Positions 29,176 to 42,720 are shown, counted from the stretch's first letter. The stretch is 64,000 nt of DNA from Trichoplax adhaerens (GCF_000150275.1 NW_002060981.1:126539-190538), one strand, 5' to 3'. Translations and numbers: made by a program. Notes: a model not told the origin generated them from the sequence alone.

Positions 29176-31386
29176 ATGGCTGACGGAACTGCGAGTGTAA
29201 GTCAAACACTATCGGTACTAATCCTCCCCATTTTTTATACATTTGTTAACTATTTTTGTTCAGACATTTTAATGATATCAAAGTTAATCATTATCGCTAG
29301 TTATTTTTGAGTTTATTCATTAATACCAAGTGAAATGATCATTTTCCACACACGCTGCTATATTTCGCATTGGTCGACGGACATACTGTACTGTATATGC
29401 TAAGATAGCAGTCATCGTGCTGAGCCAGGTCAGGGATTTCTCTTCGAAATCCTTGCTTAGGTTTGCCATTGCAAAATTTTTACCGTAAGGAATTCAGAAA
29501 TGGAGATTTTAGTTGTTCTAACCGTCTCATATACTACTTATCAGTGCCTGTAATAGACTGCAAAGTTTTCGAAATTAGCCGATGTGGTAAATGGTAGTTT
29601 AGATTGCCTTAAACCGAAGTCTCTGTCGCCGTGGTTCACGGTAAAGCGATTTTACTCGATCAGTCTGAACGGCATAATTATAATCTTTCTTTGTCAATCC
29701 GTCGAGGTGAATAGTTTGTATTGCAGTCATCTGCATGAAACAAAACTATCCTGGCCAAGCAATAAGAAGAGGACAGTACTACATTGTTTTATCCTATCTT
29801 ATTCCTTGACTACTTCCATATTTATGGAATATGGATGATTCTGCTATGTTCAACGCAGTTGCTTTACTAGAGTATATTTAATCCATCGGCTTTGCTTAGT
29901 CAAATGCATTTCAGTGCTACAAATTATATACAGTATAATATGAATCGCCTGGTAGATCATATCGTATGTAATAAAAGTTTGGTTATATACCGTGTATGCT
30001 TTACGATACATATAGCGACATGGATGAGTATATTCCTTTGATGTTAGTATGCAGTGTTTAATATGTTGGGCAGTTGAGATAAATTTCACTAATTTATGTT
30101 GCATAGTCTCAATGAAAAACTACGTCACCTGTGAGTCTGATCAATGGCGATGAAACTGGAGTTATTGATGCACGATAGGAATTCACCATGTATAAAAGGT
30201 TACTTTAAAAGACAAATTACGTGGTGTTGTTTCACTACATTTTGTGTGTAATAGCATTCAGAGCATCTTCGGGGCTATCTCTACGCTAGAAGACATTAAA
30301 ACGTCACCCTTGTTCTAGCTATTTTCACATTTATTGTGTGACCATGTTGCATTTTTAATACAAGCATTTATACTGTACTGTCGTCAATCCAAAAATGCAA
30401 GATATTGCAGTATACTGTATTATATAAAGCCTTTCCTTTGCTGACAGCATTACACTATGTCGTGATTTGACGCAATACTGTATAATGATCAATCATTGAT
30501 AAAAATCTTATTTATACTACTTAAATTTACAGAAGAAGACGAATAATCCTATGCGACAACTTCGCATAGTTAAACTTTGCCTCAATATCTGTGTTGGTGA
30601 AAGTGGTGATCGTTTGACGAGGGCTGCGAAAGTTTTGGAACAACTGACTGGACAGACCCCGGTATTCTCGAAAGGTATGTTTCTATTTTCAATTGGAATT
30701 GTGGTACCAGTATACGCATTATACAAATATCGCTTTCATTAGTTACTTTAGAATGGCGAAGTAATCCACTGTAATTCTAATACAAATTAGGTGTAGTTTT
30801 ATGTCATTCTATTGATTAATGACGATTGTTATTAAAGCACCATCTTGTTCATTGCTGTTGATCAATCAAGAAAAAGAAGTGATGAAAGTCTATTTCTTTC
30901 TAACGTTACTTTGTATTTAGCTCGATATACCGTCCGTTCTTTTGGTATCCGTCGTAATGAAAAGATTGCAGTTCATTGTACAGTTCGTGGTGCTAAAGCT
31001 GAAGAAATCCTTGAGCGTGGTTTAAAAGTACGCGAATATGAGCTACGAAGAGATTGCTTTTCTGCAACTGGCAATTTTGGGTTTGGTATCCAAGAACACA
31101 TCGATCTTGGAATCAAGTATGATCCGAACATTGGAATCTACGGTATGGACTTTTTCGTAGTTTTGGGCCGTCCAGGGTTTAACATTAGCCAACGCAAACG
31201 AAGGGCTTCGCGTATTGGAACTTCTCATCTTGTGACTAAAGATGAAAGTATAAGATGGTTCCAACAGAAGGTACAATATCTTGTGATTACAGCCTTCTTT
31301 ACGTTATCTTGTTAATGTCTAATATAACTTACTTTACATTTCTATTCTAGTATGATGGTGTTATTCTGCCTGGGAAGAAGCGTTAA
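29176..31386 (+). CDS. RPL11: 60S ribosomal protein L11 (uL5)
   Basis: Four exons, 182 aa (human 178): 29176-29196, 30533-30674, 30921-31270, 31351-31386. The first exon carries only seven codons, as is common in animal RP genes. The sequence is nearly collinear with human RPL11: [82 protein letters not shown], and the [10 protein letters not shown] end. The protein sits at the central protuberance of the large subunit, next to 5S rRNA. Intron 1 is long (1.3 kb). I looked for intronic box C/D snoRNAs and found no convincing C plus D pair. Confidence 0.99.
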
Positions 31387-31432
31387 TAGCGGTGGAAAGA
31401 TTGTCAGTTTTAGCTCATAGAATCTTTACTGT

Positions 31433-31450
31433 AATAAAAAGTTTAATAAA
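31433..31450 (+). terminator. Polyadenylation signals of RPL11
   Basis: Two AATAAA hexamers (31433-31438 and 31445-31450) lie 47-64 nt after the stop codon, the expected distance for 3' end processing of a short RP mRNA. Confidence 0.7.
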
Positions 31451-33532
31451 ACGATGAGTCTTTAAAGGAGTTGTAATTGCTTTGATGTTGAGCATTAGTT
31501 AGTGTCGCTGCAGATATCATTGATGTGCGCGTACGTAGTTTATTGATAAATTTGACGTACTAACTTACTGTATTCATTGGAAATGTAGCCTGCTACAACT
31601 CTGTATCGAAAATTTTCCCTACTGCAAAGAGTGTCGACGGTGCTCCTTCCTAGATGCAGATTGATAGTGCGCAGACATGCTTTCAAAGTAATTCGATAAC
31701 GACGCTTTGTCGATAAATTTAATTTTAATTCCCATTAATTAAATATATCGTCACGAGAAATGGAGAATAGTTACAGTATCTTTTGAAGGCTACGTTTATT
31801 TTAGAGGAGCTAACTGATTACGTCGCTATATACTTTACTGTGATCGAATAAATTTGCTTCGGCAACGAGGGAGAATTTGAGTAATAGATGTAATACAAGG
31901 CATTATCAACATCATTGAGCATTAATATGCCGTAAGAATAGGCATAGCGCTTGAAAGTAATGTTTACATGAACTGACGTAATGCAGTGTGGTAGAAATTA
32001 TTTGCAAGGCTATCATCTCATGTTTTGAATTGCTTAGTACAGCATTGAAACAAGTGTGAAGCACTTTTTTCAACAGTGTTGGAGACAATCCCTATTCGCC
32101 AAGTTGAACTCTCTAATTCTTGATTCCCTAGCTCATAGCTGTGACTTACAATTATCTAATTCAGTCGATAATTTCATTCAGCTAAATTGTAGTGACAAAG
32201 TTGGCCCATATCAACAAGTTTCAACAATCGTGGCTGTTGCCAAGTGCCGATAAAGGGCTTAACTTTAATAACTATATAATTAATTAATGTTTCACATACA
32301 GTACCGTTCTGTACAGTGTACGCTACGCAAAAGTTGTCAGTCTAATAAACGTATAAGAATTTTCTCTTATATTTAGACGTCTTTGACTGTTGTAGTCTTC
32401 AGTATGAATCATATTACTTATATACTGTTTAATTAATGGATGTAAATCTGGTAATATGTCCTTTAGTCTCAATTAATAAAGTCATTACATAGAGTGTAGC
32501 AAGCGATACACTTTTATTGAGATATAAGAGAGAAGAGAAGAAAAGGAAGAATGATCTCGCGTTCGAAGTACTATAGTATCAAATATGCGTATACTAAGAA
32601 GTCCCAATTTCTGATTGGCCAGTTGATGATACAAGTCAATAGTACGCATATATTATAGGTATGTGGCAAATCCCATAGAGATATTTATTTTTTTTGTATT
32701 TTTATGCTAAATCAAGGAAACAAATTCTCGACCTCGGTTTGCATATTAATTGTACAATATCAAATTGAGCTTGCAGTCGATCATTTCTAACGAAGAGTCG
32801 TATATAGGAGTTTATCCGCTATAAGCTCTAAAAAAATAAATTTTATATAGATGATGGACTCCAATAAATACAAGTACACGGATAGCAATGATCATACTAT
32901 CCAATTTAGTGCAATATTCAATTTACTGGCTTTACTAGTACTTTTTCTATCATAATAATTATAATAAGCTATAATTTACCTAAATTGAATAATGTATGGT
33001 TGAACTCAGTACGGATGTAAATAATTAAGGTATAACCTTCTATAACAATATTTGGGTATACTAGTAATACAGTAGTCTATGATGTGAAAATATGTACTGC
33101 ATTTAATTAATAAATTAAATCGTCAGTTTTTTTTTATCGTTTCTATAGCCTCGATTAATTAGCTTCGATTGCTTTATTCCATACAGTGTGTGTGAAATAA
33201 ACTATCATCCTTTCCGTAAAAGCATTGAGAATGGCAGTTTATTTTGTAGGCAGTCCGGTAATTAGCCGTGGCAGACTGACAGTAGTAGGATCTTGAACAA
33301 TATACAGTATAATAACGACGATGTAAAGTATTTAGAATATGCAGTAGATTGCACAGTCCAGTAGTTTAGCGTGTAATAATATGTCTTTCTACTTATAGAC
33401 TGAGACGAGAGAGAACTATTTCAGAGAGGAGAATTATATTACTCTAAATCCGTCAGGTACAAGGTAAAGAAAGAGAGATATAATGCTACACAGAGAAAAG
33501 ATTCTGAACCCAATACCCTAACAGCACATACA

Positions 33533-33552
33533 TACATCATATATATGATGTA
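33533..33552. repeat. Perfect 20-bp palindrome
   Basis: TACATCATATATATGATGTA equals its own reverse complement. It is AT-rich and flanked by ATAC/TATA repeats, so it may be chance in a biased region. Confidence 0.6.
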
Positions 33553-33856
33553 CTGTATGTATATATAATAGATTGTGTGCTAGTGCGGTTCTAGCTGTAT
33601 TATGTTATTGTTACCGTTCTGTACGCGTTATCATCATGATTTATGTTAGTGAACCTGATTAGTAGATAAGTAGGCAATAACATTACATAGCGGATATTGA
33701 AAATGAGCAATAACATTAATCACTATATTACTAGTAATATTCGTGAAATAACTACGTTTATATGAAGTTGCGCTCGTAATATCCTTCTTAAAATGGATAC
33801 AGCCAAATGAAATATCGGATCAGTGGACTTCGGCACTTGATACAGATGAAAACTTA

Positions 33857-34072
33857 ATCTGAATTTTACTCTATCCACCCTAATTAAGTAAATTTATGCT
33901 ATGCTGAGATTTGATATAGGCAATCCTAATTGCACACTATGAACGCGTATCAAGAAATCCGAAACCCGAAATCTGAATTGTACTCTGTAATTTGATAAAT
34001 CTCATAACGATGCTGGAATTTGATCTAAGCAATCCCAGTAGCATATTATAAACGCATATCAAGAAATCACGA
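33857..34072. repeat. Two-copy diverged tandem repeat, period about 114 bp
   Basis: Copy 1 (33857-33970) and copy 2 (33971-about 34072) share several blocks in the same order: ATCTGAATTxTACTCT, ATGCTGxxATTTGAT, GCAATCC and AACGCxTATCAAGAAATC. Copies differ by substitutions and small indels, so the duplication is not recent. Confidence 0.75.
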
Positions 34073-35672
34073 CTAAATTATTGATATTATGTATTAATTA
34101 AGAAGTATAGGTGAGATATTAAAAAGTGTGCGAGTTTTAAAAATCAATCTGCAAGGCTGAAATCTCGAATCTTATTAATTTATTTCATTTAATTATTTAA
34201 TTTTACAATACGCATACGTATATACAGTATGTAAAGTTTCAGTTTCCTACTCATACAGCGGCATTAGGTGCACTTATTTTAAATTAACAAAGGTTTTCTA
34301 AAACTATAGATCAGACTTGCTTGCATTTTCTTACAAGGTGACGACCGTGATTCCAATAAGAGATTCATGGCAGTGTTGCTTAAATTAATTTTTTCGTGTT
34401 GTTGTTATTTAGCCTGAATAATATTATTTTTGTGTGGTCCTTCTATAAATGTATGTCAATGGCAATATCTGTAGCATTGCATAATATTAGCACAGCTTGT
34501 GAATCTATTAAATACTAAGAAATTGTAATGATTGCATGAATAATCGTACATTAGCCATTATAGGGAAAGGAACCCTGTTGTGTCTCTAAGCCAGTGGTCT
34601 TCTTTTACGTACGGCTTAACATTGTACTATAATGGTAATTGAGTAGTTAAGTAGCGGATCTAAAATAAATACTGTACGTTAGTGCTGGTTATACGCTTCC
34701 TTTATAATATTTCAACATTAGATGAAGAGGCAGCACATAATTAAATCATCGTGTGATATTTTATTGTTTCGCGAACGTGATTAGTTCTTAGGATTCAAGC
34801 TGTGGTCCATTAGTGCACTAACCACACAGTACGATGACTAATAATTGTTTTACGCTATACATACGTTTGGTCTTTTGGGATTGCTCTATTCACTAGCTTT
34901 TCGCAAAAATAATTTAAGAAGGCGTATTAGCCTACCGTTCGAATTAGATATTTATCTTCTAGTCACGAAAACTTTACAGTGAAAGATGTTGTCTTTTGAC
35001 AGCTAATGTTTAATAATGTCGCACAATCTTGTAAGCTAAACTAAACCAACTGCATTTATACATGTCTTTTTCAAAGTTGATGGCCAAAATTTTGTTTACT
35101 AGGATTGGCGATCATCAATGTTGAGAAAGTTTTATGGATGATAAATTAGCGGGGTGCAGTTTGACTTAATTTACAAACTCGGTACAGTCTCTGACGCTGG
35201 TTATAAGTAAATCAGCTCAGTTAATTTTTCAACACAACGCGCTGTAAGTTGATATTAAATTACAGTATGCAGCATAATAACTCATTCATGATATAATAGT
35301 AAGCGAAATAAATAACCGTATGAATTAACTTAACAGTGGTAAGTCTTATCCATTGGAGAAACTGATAATCTTATTACTTTCTACTAAAATATACGGATTA
35401 AGCATCAATTGTGTTTTTCGTCACTAACCAAACAATTATCTAATGGGAGCTATGGAAAACTCAAGGGAGAATAGCGACTACGTCCCAAAGGGATTAGCGG
35501 ACGACTACAATTATGTTTATTCCAGAAGTAAAACAACGTTGTTTGGTCCCTGAAGGACTTATAGAACCTTGCAAAAGGCCATTAGCACATCATATTAGAT
35601 AGGAAGTGTAAGTGTTCGAAATCAGGTCAATTTTTTGATTGAAGGTTCAATTTTTGGTAGGAATTAAAAAAG

Positions 35673-36650
35673 ATGGTTAAGTTCAGCCTGTGTTTTCAAC
35701 TACTTTTTATCTTTGGTATCTTTAGCGCAAGTAAGCTTGTACCTGCTTGATTTTATTCATGAGTGCAGATTGAACTCTACTTGAGTATTAACGTATTTAT
35801 TTCAGAATAAATATGATATTTTTTTATCTATTTTAAAGGCCACTGCTTGTCCAAATTTGAACATCAATGTCTGGCAGCACACAACGCTTTAAGGCATAAA
35901 CATGGCGCAGCACCGTTGGTATGGAACGATAATGCTAGAAATAAGGCCCAGGTTACCGCTGATGCAATACTCCAAGATGGACGATTTGAATATCCCGTTC
36001 GTGAAAGCCTTCAACAGAATATTTTAATGGCTAGCTCTAGTTATGCTAAGGGGATTACCGCACAAGCAGTAACGAAAGAGTGGTATAGTGAAATTCGCTT
36101 TTATAATTTTACAAAGGGTGGATATCAACATAAAGCTAGACATTTCACTCGTGTAATTTGGAATGGTTCCAAAGAACTTGGCTGCGCAAGAGCCTCATCT
36201 AGCAATACTGTAGTGATAGTAGCTGATTACTTTCCCAAAGGTAATGTTAAGGGCGAATTTAAAGCCAACGTTTTCCCAGTTAAAAATTCCTTCCGTTACA
36301 TTGATGAAGCCGAAATGGCTCATGAGGAGGATGATATAGCCAAAACAGCGCCAGAACAAATTCCAGATAGCAGTTCTTGCAGAGGAGCAGTGGACAAAAA
36401 TGGCATGTGTCGCGAAGGACTTCTAGAACGTGAGGATGATTTTACTTCTCCAACGAATATTGTCGTTTCTAAAGCCAATAACCAGGAACAAAAACATTCT
36501 AAAAAGGTTACTGACTCTAGAAAGGAGTCTAAAAAGGAGTCTAAAGAAAGTAAAACAGAATCAGACGCTTTGCCTTTGGATGCAGAAAGGATACTCGATG
36601 AAATCGAAAGCCGATTCGAAGCCGAAGAATTTCGTCCTGTGAAAGCGTAA
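35673..36650 (+). CDS. Secreted CAP (SCP/TAPS) domain protein with charged tail
   Basis: Two exons, 35673-35730 and 35839-36650, give 289 aa. Exon 1 encodes a typical signal peptide (MVKFS, a hydrophobic core, then FSA). Residues 24 to about 150 form a CAP domain of the GLIPR2/GAPR-1 type: AAHNALRHKHGAAPLVWN, EWYSEIRFYNF, HFTRVIWNGSKELGC, VVIVADYFPKGN. Of the four residues usually forming the CAP site, Glu104 and His121 are present. The first His is Tyr71 and the first Glu is Gln79 (QQNI instead of GEN). A CRG..MCR cysteine pair follows, then a low-complexity Lys/Ser/Glu tail (repeated KKES/KES units) and an acidic end. It is probably extracellular; its function is unknown. No clear polyadenylation signal was chosen. 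Confidence 0.88.
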
Positions 36651-39600
36651 TAACTAGAAAACTAAGTGCATAAAGTTTCCCTCGGGCCTGAAAATGTGAT
36701 CAGCTTACTAATGATTTTATTTTTGTAAGAAATTAATCGGCTTATATATAGTCTGTTGTAATATCGTTAGCAACGCCGTATTTCAAATAACGTAATGAAA
36801 CTGTTTTACACTTACGTCTAATCATTTCATACTAAAAAAATTAACTTGAATATTGGTTCAATATATTCATTAAATTTTTGCAATGTAATTGAAATGTCGG
36901 TGTAACTACTAATTTCTTTATTAATTTAAATTAATGAAGTACCTTAATCACTGGGTTTGATACTTAAAACTAGTTTAGGACAGTTTTCTAGTAAGTAGTT
37001 AAATTAGATGTATTCGTTTTTATAGATTTTATCGCTAGATATCTCCGGATTTTGTCGCAATAAATTTGTTGCCATAAATGTTAAAAATCTTAAATACTTT
37101 TGAATCAAGGGTAAACACAATAACGAAAATGTGGCAGATCACTGAGATCAGTAACATTGCAGGCATTAGGAAGGCTAAACAGATGAAAGTTTGACGATTG
37201 CAGATAAACTTATTCATTTAGGTTATTTGGATTATACAATCTCTCCTGCAATGTAAAATATTATTGCTGTTCAGTCGTACCTGCTGATGTAAAAGGAGTT
37301 TACTATATTAAAATTAAAATTCATCATGGTTTTCTTGCGTTAAAGCTTAGACACCGAGAATGAATAATTTCGGGTTTAGAACGCTCTATAGTAACGGTTT
37401 CCTTTGCGTAATAATCCCACTATATGCTCTTACCAACACACGAAAAAGTTTCAAGAATTTAATTCTTTACTTTTCTTTATCACTGGTTATTTCTAAACCT
37501 GCCTCCGTCAATTGCGCCTTATCCTATAGTATATTTCTCAAATTCATTGCTTGCCTAAAGTTATTATGTGATTAGTGATATTCAACCAATCATTAACAAG
37601 TACAACGTCTCTTTAATATTTATGTAATCACAGCCAGGTCTAAACCACACTAATAAAACGTTCTAGTACTAATACTACTAAGTTGGATGGCAAAATTTCG
37701 AGCTATTTAAATCATTTACGAAGTGATTATGGTGATAAAATGTAATCGCAGTATCAGCCATTTCTCAGCAAGGAAAGATTTAGTACCCAGTGCAAAATTG
37801 TTAAACCTTTCGGCAACCTGGGTACTTTTTGCGTTATATCCATGAAATATTACTATATATATAGCAAGAGGACATAAAGAGCAGAAGACTTTTTCCGGGC
37901 TTCAGAAAACTAGTCTATTTTGTTACAAAAACGTAGATAGGTAAACCTATGATCATAATGCAGCATTCTTAAAGATTTTGATCGACAGAAAAATTTCCTT
38001 TCGCTATGACTGTATTTATTGTAAGTAAAGTGGTTATCTTTTGCATGCCTATATTTTTAATTGTAGATTCGGATGAAAGAACAAAAATACCTCTTGCTAT
38101 ACTTTTCAATTTTGTATAAGAGTACTTCGTATTTTGAAAACTCTTCATTCGGTCTTTCTTACTTGATTGATACCGTTTAAATTTAGCTCTTAGATATTCT
38201 GCCTTGTTTCGTACTACTGCCCTGCCGAATAGTTATAAACGACTATATACGTCACTGCCTAGCGAAATGCAGACTTTTCTCTGAAAATTGCGGTTAGCAG
38301 TTATTAGGAGGATAAAAGTACTGTAGTTGCAGATCTACTAGTTAGTAAATAATTTTAAGCTTCACTACTATTCTTCTCCTCTATGGTAGATTAATTAATT
38401 ATTGCCAGTTCTGAAATGCTCAATCTTAGTTCGTAATAATCAATTTATCTGCAAATTCGCTCTACTTTGACCCTTCCATCGCTAGTACTACGGTTAAATT
38501 CCTCATTTTTGTATAATATAATTAATTATACGTAATCAGATGATTTCTTTCTCAGTAAAACAAAAGCCATGGGTTTAAAGTTCTGCTATTCGAGATATAA
38601 TAACTGCTGCTTAAATTATGGATGTTTTGTATACTCGTTCGCGTACAGTATATGCAAAAGACATACATATACCGCACATCTACTCGTATTACATTTTACA
38701 AACAATGTTATATAAGGTTTTTATTGGAAGCAAAACATCATACTACCCTCATTGGCTATGACTATCTTGACGACACTGGCGTACGAATCTATAATTTGAT
38801 ATAATTTTAATATACGAGTACTGTACATTTCATTGATTATTTAGATCGATGGTTATATAAATTATTTTGTTTATCAAAACACTTCTACGATCCAAACGAA
38901 AGCAGACAGGGTATGAATCTCCTCAATCTACAGTAGATAGAGGCTATTAATAAACTTGCAAATGGCACCAAAATGTAAGCGCAAAGCTTGTAGCCTTTCC
39001 GAGCAATTTTTTTTCAGAAATAATCTGCGAATCAAATGTGTTATTGAACTAGTTGTTAGCAACTACGTCTAAGTAGCCAGCCGAAATTGGGCTTATATTA
39101 CATCAAGTTATGTCATAGGAAGGGAAAACTTGCAGATGTAACTATTGAATTCTAAATATTCTTTTTTTCCATCCTCTAATCATCCCATCCTCACAGAAAT
39201 TTTTATATTTTTACTGAAGACTATGCGTCATTTGAGCTGTCATAAATTTATTTCTAAAGCTTAGTATTAGACGAAGTACTGATAAAACTGAAAATTTGTT
39301 ACAGATTATGGTCAAGGGTGCGAGCATAGCTTGTCTTACATTCACGAATAGTATTGGATTCGATAAACTATTCGCTCTTAATAAATACGCTGTAAGGAGG
39401 GGAGAAACGGCAAGAATTCATTATACGCTGGGGATTTGCTTCATTACAATTTACTGTACTTACGTCATATATGATCTCTGGGGGGGGGGGGGATTCGTCT
39501 TCATCTACAGTAACTTTAACATTTGCGATGCAGTTTAACGCTGATCGTACTGCAGCTGTTTCTTTTTAGATACTGGACGCTTTATTCATCAGTCATGAAC

Positions 39601-40225
39601 GGTCCTATCCATGTCTTATTCATTATTAACGGGTGTTCTACTTCTCAATTAACCATCAACGTAACTTGCTGATGGATTAGTCGTTGTATTATCACAGTCA
39701 CTACTATACGTATATCAACTGTACATTAACTATGATGTAATTGGTTCGACCTAAAGTGTATAATTATACATGTAATACAAATTTTGACAGTGTAATCAAA
39801 GTTCCTTTAGTATAAATAGTGAACACTGTGGAGTCGAAAGTGTTTTGTTATTAATTTTATCGAAAACTATTGATCACCGATTTGCGACAGGAATACACTA
39901 TTTAATCGCAGTTCTTACAGTGCAACTCTTGCTGGTTTTATTTTACAGCTTGTCAAGTTTATGCTACATTATCTAGCATTTATAGTCTACAACAAGAAGC
40001 TGTAGGACTCAAATTCCCTAACAACGATTTGAACTATTTCCATGGTAGTTACCTGGCTGCACAATGAGAACTAAAAGTAAAAATTAGAATGCTCAACTAC
40101 TTCAGCTTAATTACCTCAGTCTATGCATTCATACCACTGCTGTAGCTTTCACAAATGTGAGATATTCGTATTACACATTAAAAGTAACATAGTCAAGATT
40201 GATTTTACATCAACGAACTCACAAT
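36651..40225. other. Convergent intergenic region between the CAP gene and RPL19
   Basis: About 3.6 kb without a confirmed gene. A hydrophobic open frame lies at 37035-37217 (minus), but it lacks a partner exon or homology. A perfect 9-bp inverted repeat (37782-37790 / 37818-37826, AGTACCCAG / CTGGGTACT) makes a short hairpin. A run of 13 G lies at 39480-39492. Confidence 0.45.
39480..39492. repeat. Homopolymer of 13 guanines
   Basis: Thirteen consecutive G in a strongly AT-rich background. Such a run is prone to length error in sequencing and assembly, so the local length and any open frame across it should not be trusted. Confidence 0.9.
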
Positions 40226-40231
40226 TTTATT
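40226..40231 (-). terminator. Polyadenylation signal of RPL19
   Basis: AATAAA on the minus strand, about 50 nt beyond the RPL19 stop codon, matching the compact 3' UTR expected of a ribosomal protein gene. Confidence 0.65.
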
Positions 40232-40279
40232 TTTCTACGTATATAATTCTGTTTTTACAAAAAGTCGTACAGTTGTAGA

Positions 40280-42686
40280 TCACTTTTCAGCTTCATCTTG
40301 CTTGGCGAATGCAGCAAGGCGCTCATTTCTCTTCTCAGTGATACGATCTTCACGTCTTTGGCGAGCTGCCTTTTTCTTAGCACGACGAGCCTCGGCTTGA
40401 TCCCTACAGTAGCATATTCAATTAATAAATAGTTGTAGAATGTGGCATATATCAACTATTACAATACTTACGCAAACATCTTGGCACGAGCTTTCTCAGC
40501 TTTCTTCTTAAAGATATACTCCATAAGTACTCGCTTATTTTTGAATACGTTACCCTTGGCTTTAGCGTAATATTCATGATACCTTCCAACAGGATAAATG
40601 AAGGCGGTTATTTTGAATCTATACTCGATACTGTAGAGCACCGTCATGTCTAATAACGGAGGAAGCAGTAATTATGCTTATCACTCACATATGATTATCG
40701 ATCTTCTTTGCTTCACGATATTTACGCAGTAATCTTCTCAACACACGCATCCTACGCATCCAAATAATTTTTTCTGGCATACGGGCATTTGCCGTACCTT
40801 TCCTCTTACCGTATCCTCGATGTCTACCTTTTCTGCGTGCTTCCATCGCAGTTCTTACTCTGGATCTAGAATGGATAATTTGAGGTTTTCTGATAATTAA
40901 ACCATCCTTTACGAGCTTGCGGATATTTTGCCCTAGGAAAATGGATTATTTGGCTTCAGAATAGAAGGGGATTTATTCAAATCTACATGCAGTACTGTGT
41001 TACAAAGAATTATAATATATAGAAGAATATTACTTGAATTGGCATTAGAGATTTCGTTCGTTTCATTAGGATCTAACCAGATCTTTCTTTTTCCGCACTT
41101 TAGTACGCTAGCAGCTAAACGCTTCTGCAAACGTAGGGTACTGAAATAGCAAGCATTTATTCCGTTAGGATTACTGGCAGTCTGATAACGAAGTTCACTA
41201 AAAGACTAACAATGTATGACATCAAACTGTCGATTACTCGCCTTGCAAGGCAGAGTTTTAATTTTAAAGTACTATGGACGTCCTGAAGATACCGGTAACC
41301 CAATATTACTACTGCGATGCTAAATATTGCCTGCCGTACTGAGTGTATCGATAGTAGTAGATGTCAGAAAGTCAGCTCCATGACGTACTGTATAATGACT
41401 TCTAAGCCCTACATTTGTTAAAGCCAAAATTGCGGAGCAACTAACACAACGATAGTTGTGAAATTTTACAAATACTAAACAGGGCCGAAATACTTGAACT
41501 TTTTGAAATATGATCAGCTATAATTTACGATTCGCAGACGCAATCTGTGCTACGAGCATAACAATTTCCATCCACTACATTATCCTGTAGGTGTGATTGT
41601 AAATCATAGCAAGAGTTTTATAATCTGCCTCTGTGTAGACTAGGCGTATTATATTTATTAACTTACTAACGCAAATACGTTTGATGTTGCTACAATCACT
41701 CTATACTTCGCTATTAAATTTGTTACATCATGGATAGCAGTTGCTACGGTGAAAGAATATATCCAAAACTGCACTCTAAAACATGAAATAGGGTATTCTC
41801 CGAATAGACGGTTTTAGTTACTGTACTGTATGGGTGGAATATACTCTTAAGTCCTAACAATGACATCGCACTATGAGATGACTGTAGACTAGAAATGCCG
41901 GTTGACTCCATCAAATATACGCTGAAGGAAAAATTATGTTCTTAAAGTAAGAGAAGTACGCTACAGCAATATCCGACATCACACTAAAGCGCTACCAAAC
42001 ATCAGAGTCAACTACATCGATTCCTTTAACCTTGTATAAGTGCTCCATAAGACGAATCTGCCATTGTGCAGTATAAACTAAACTGAGTTGAGCACATCTA
42101 TCGTCTTCTAATTAGCACTCGCCTTAGTAGTCGTTTTCAACTAAGTTCAGTCTACACTACTTTCCACTAGGAATTTAGGCCTTCCAATGAACGAGGCAAA
42201 GTACAACTGACAGATGACAGAGAGCTCAGTAAAGTAACCGATAAACTAATGAAATTAACTATCGGAGATAGCGTTCCAATTTCAGGAAAATGATTGTAAC
42301 AAGCAACAATTCTATTAGGATCGAAAGATTGATGCAGCTAATTTACGCACATGTAAAATATAATCCAGTTTCTATAAAATATAATTCTGTACTACGATAA
42401 GCGTCGAGGATAGGACACGAGTTGTCATTATGCTAAATCAGCGAAAAATCGGTATCACGTCTACTACTGCCTACAGTAAATCGCAATATACAGTGATGCG
42501 TTTCGGTAGTCGATTTCAGAGTTAAAATGGTTGATCAATCGGTAAAATAAGTAATAAAACTAACAAATTTCGTTATAATCATTGATAACGCATCATTTCT
42601 TACAATTCTATGTAAGTCAATGTCAGCTATATCAACGATTTGTAGTCGTTTACGATTAAGAAAAGATTGCCATTTTCTTACCTCAT
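40280..42686 (-). CDS. RPL19: 60S ribosomal protein L19 (eL19)
   Basis: Five exons, exactly 196 aa as in human: 42682-42686, 41034-41140, 40689-40932, 40472-40582, 40280-40403. The first coding exon contributes only ATGAG, in a good start context (GCACCGCC before ATG). It joins across a 1.5-kb intron to a codon-completing T before [19 protein letters not shown] chose this start because it is the only nearby ATG-AG followed by a strong GTAAG donor, and it restores the conserved MS-x-LRLQKRLA N-terminus. Further family blocks are [52 protein letters not shown] and KGNVFKNKR. The long basic helix [18 protein letters not shown] lies near the C-terminus. The protein binds rRNA on the large subunit and contributes to an inter-subunit bridge. 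Confidence 0.97.
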
Positions 42687-42710
42687 GGCGGTGCTTGATT
42701 TTAGTATGAT

Positions 42711-42720
42711 GGAAAGAAAG
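42711..42720 (-). promoter_or_regulatory. TOP-like pyrimidine tract of RPL19
   Basis: On the minus strand CTTTCTTTCC lies 34 to 25 nt before the RPL19 start codon, the standard TOP form (C followed by only pyrimidines). Together with the RPL11 tract it supports both 5' gene models. Confidence 0.65.

Larger units (their letters stand above)
31451..35672. other. Intergenic region between RPL11 and the CAP gene
   Basis: About 4.2 kb, AT-rich, with no gene recognised. An open frame at 32056-32253 has no recognisable features. It contains a 20-bp palindrome and a two-copy repeat, annotated separately. Confidence 0.5.

Noticed and set aside
30120-30920. Possible box C/D snoRNA in RPL11 introns (GATGA-like words)
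   Set aside because: No properly placed downstream CTGA box and no terminal stem.
37035-37217. Hydrophobic 60-residue minus-strand frame
   Set aside because: Hydrophobicity is common in AT-rich random frames, and no partner exon was found.
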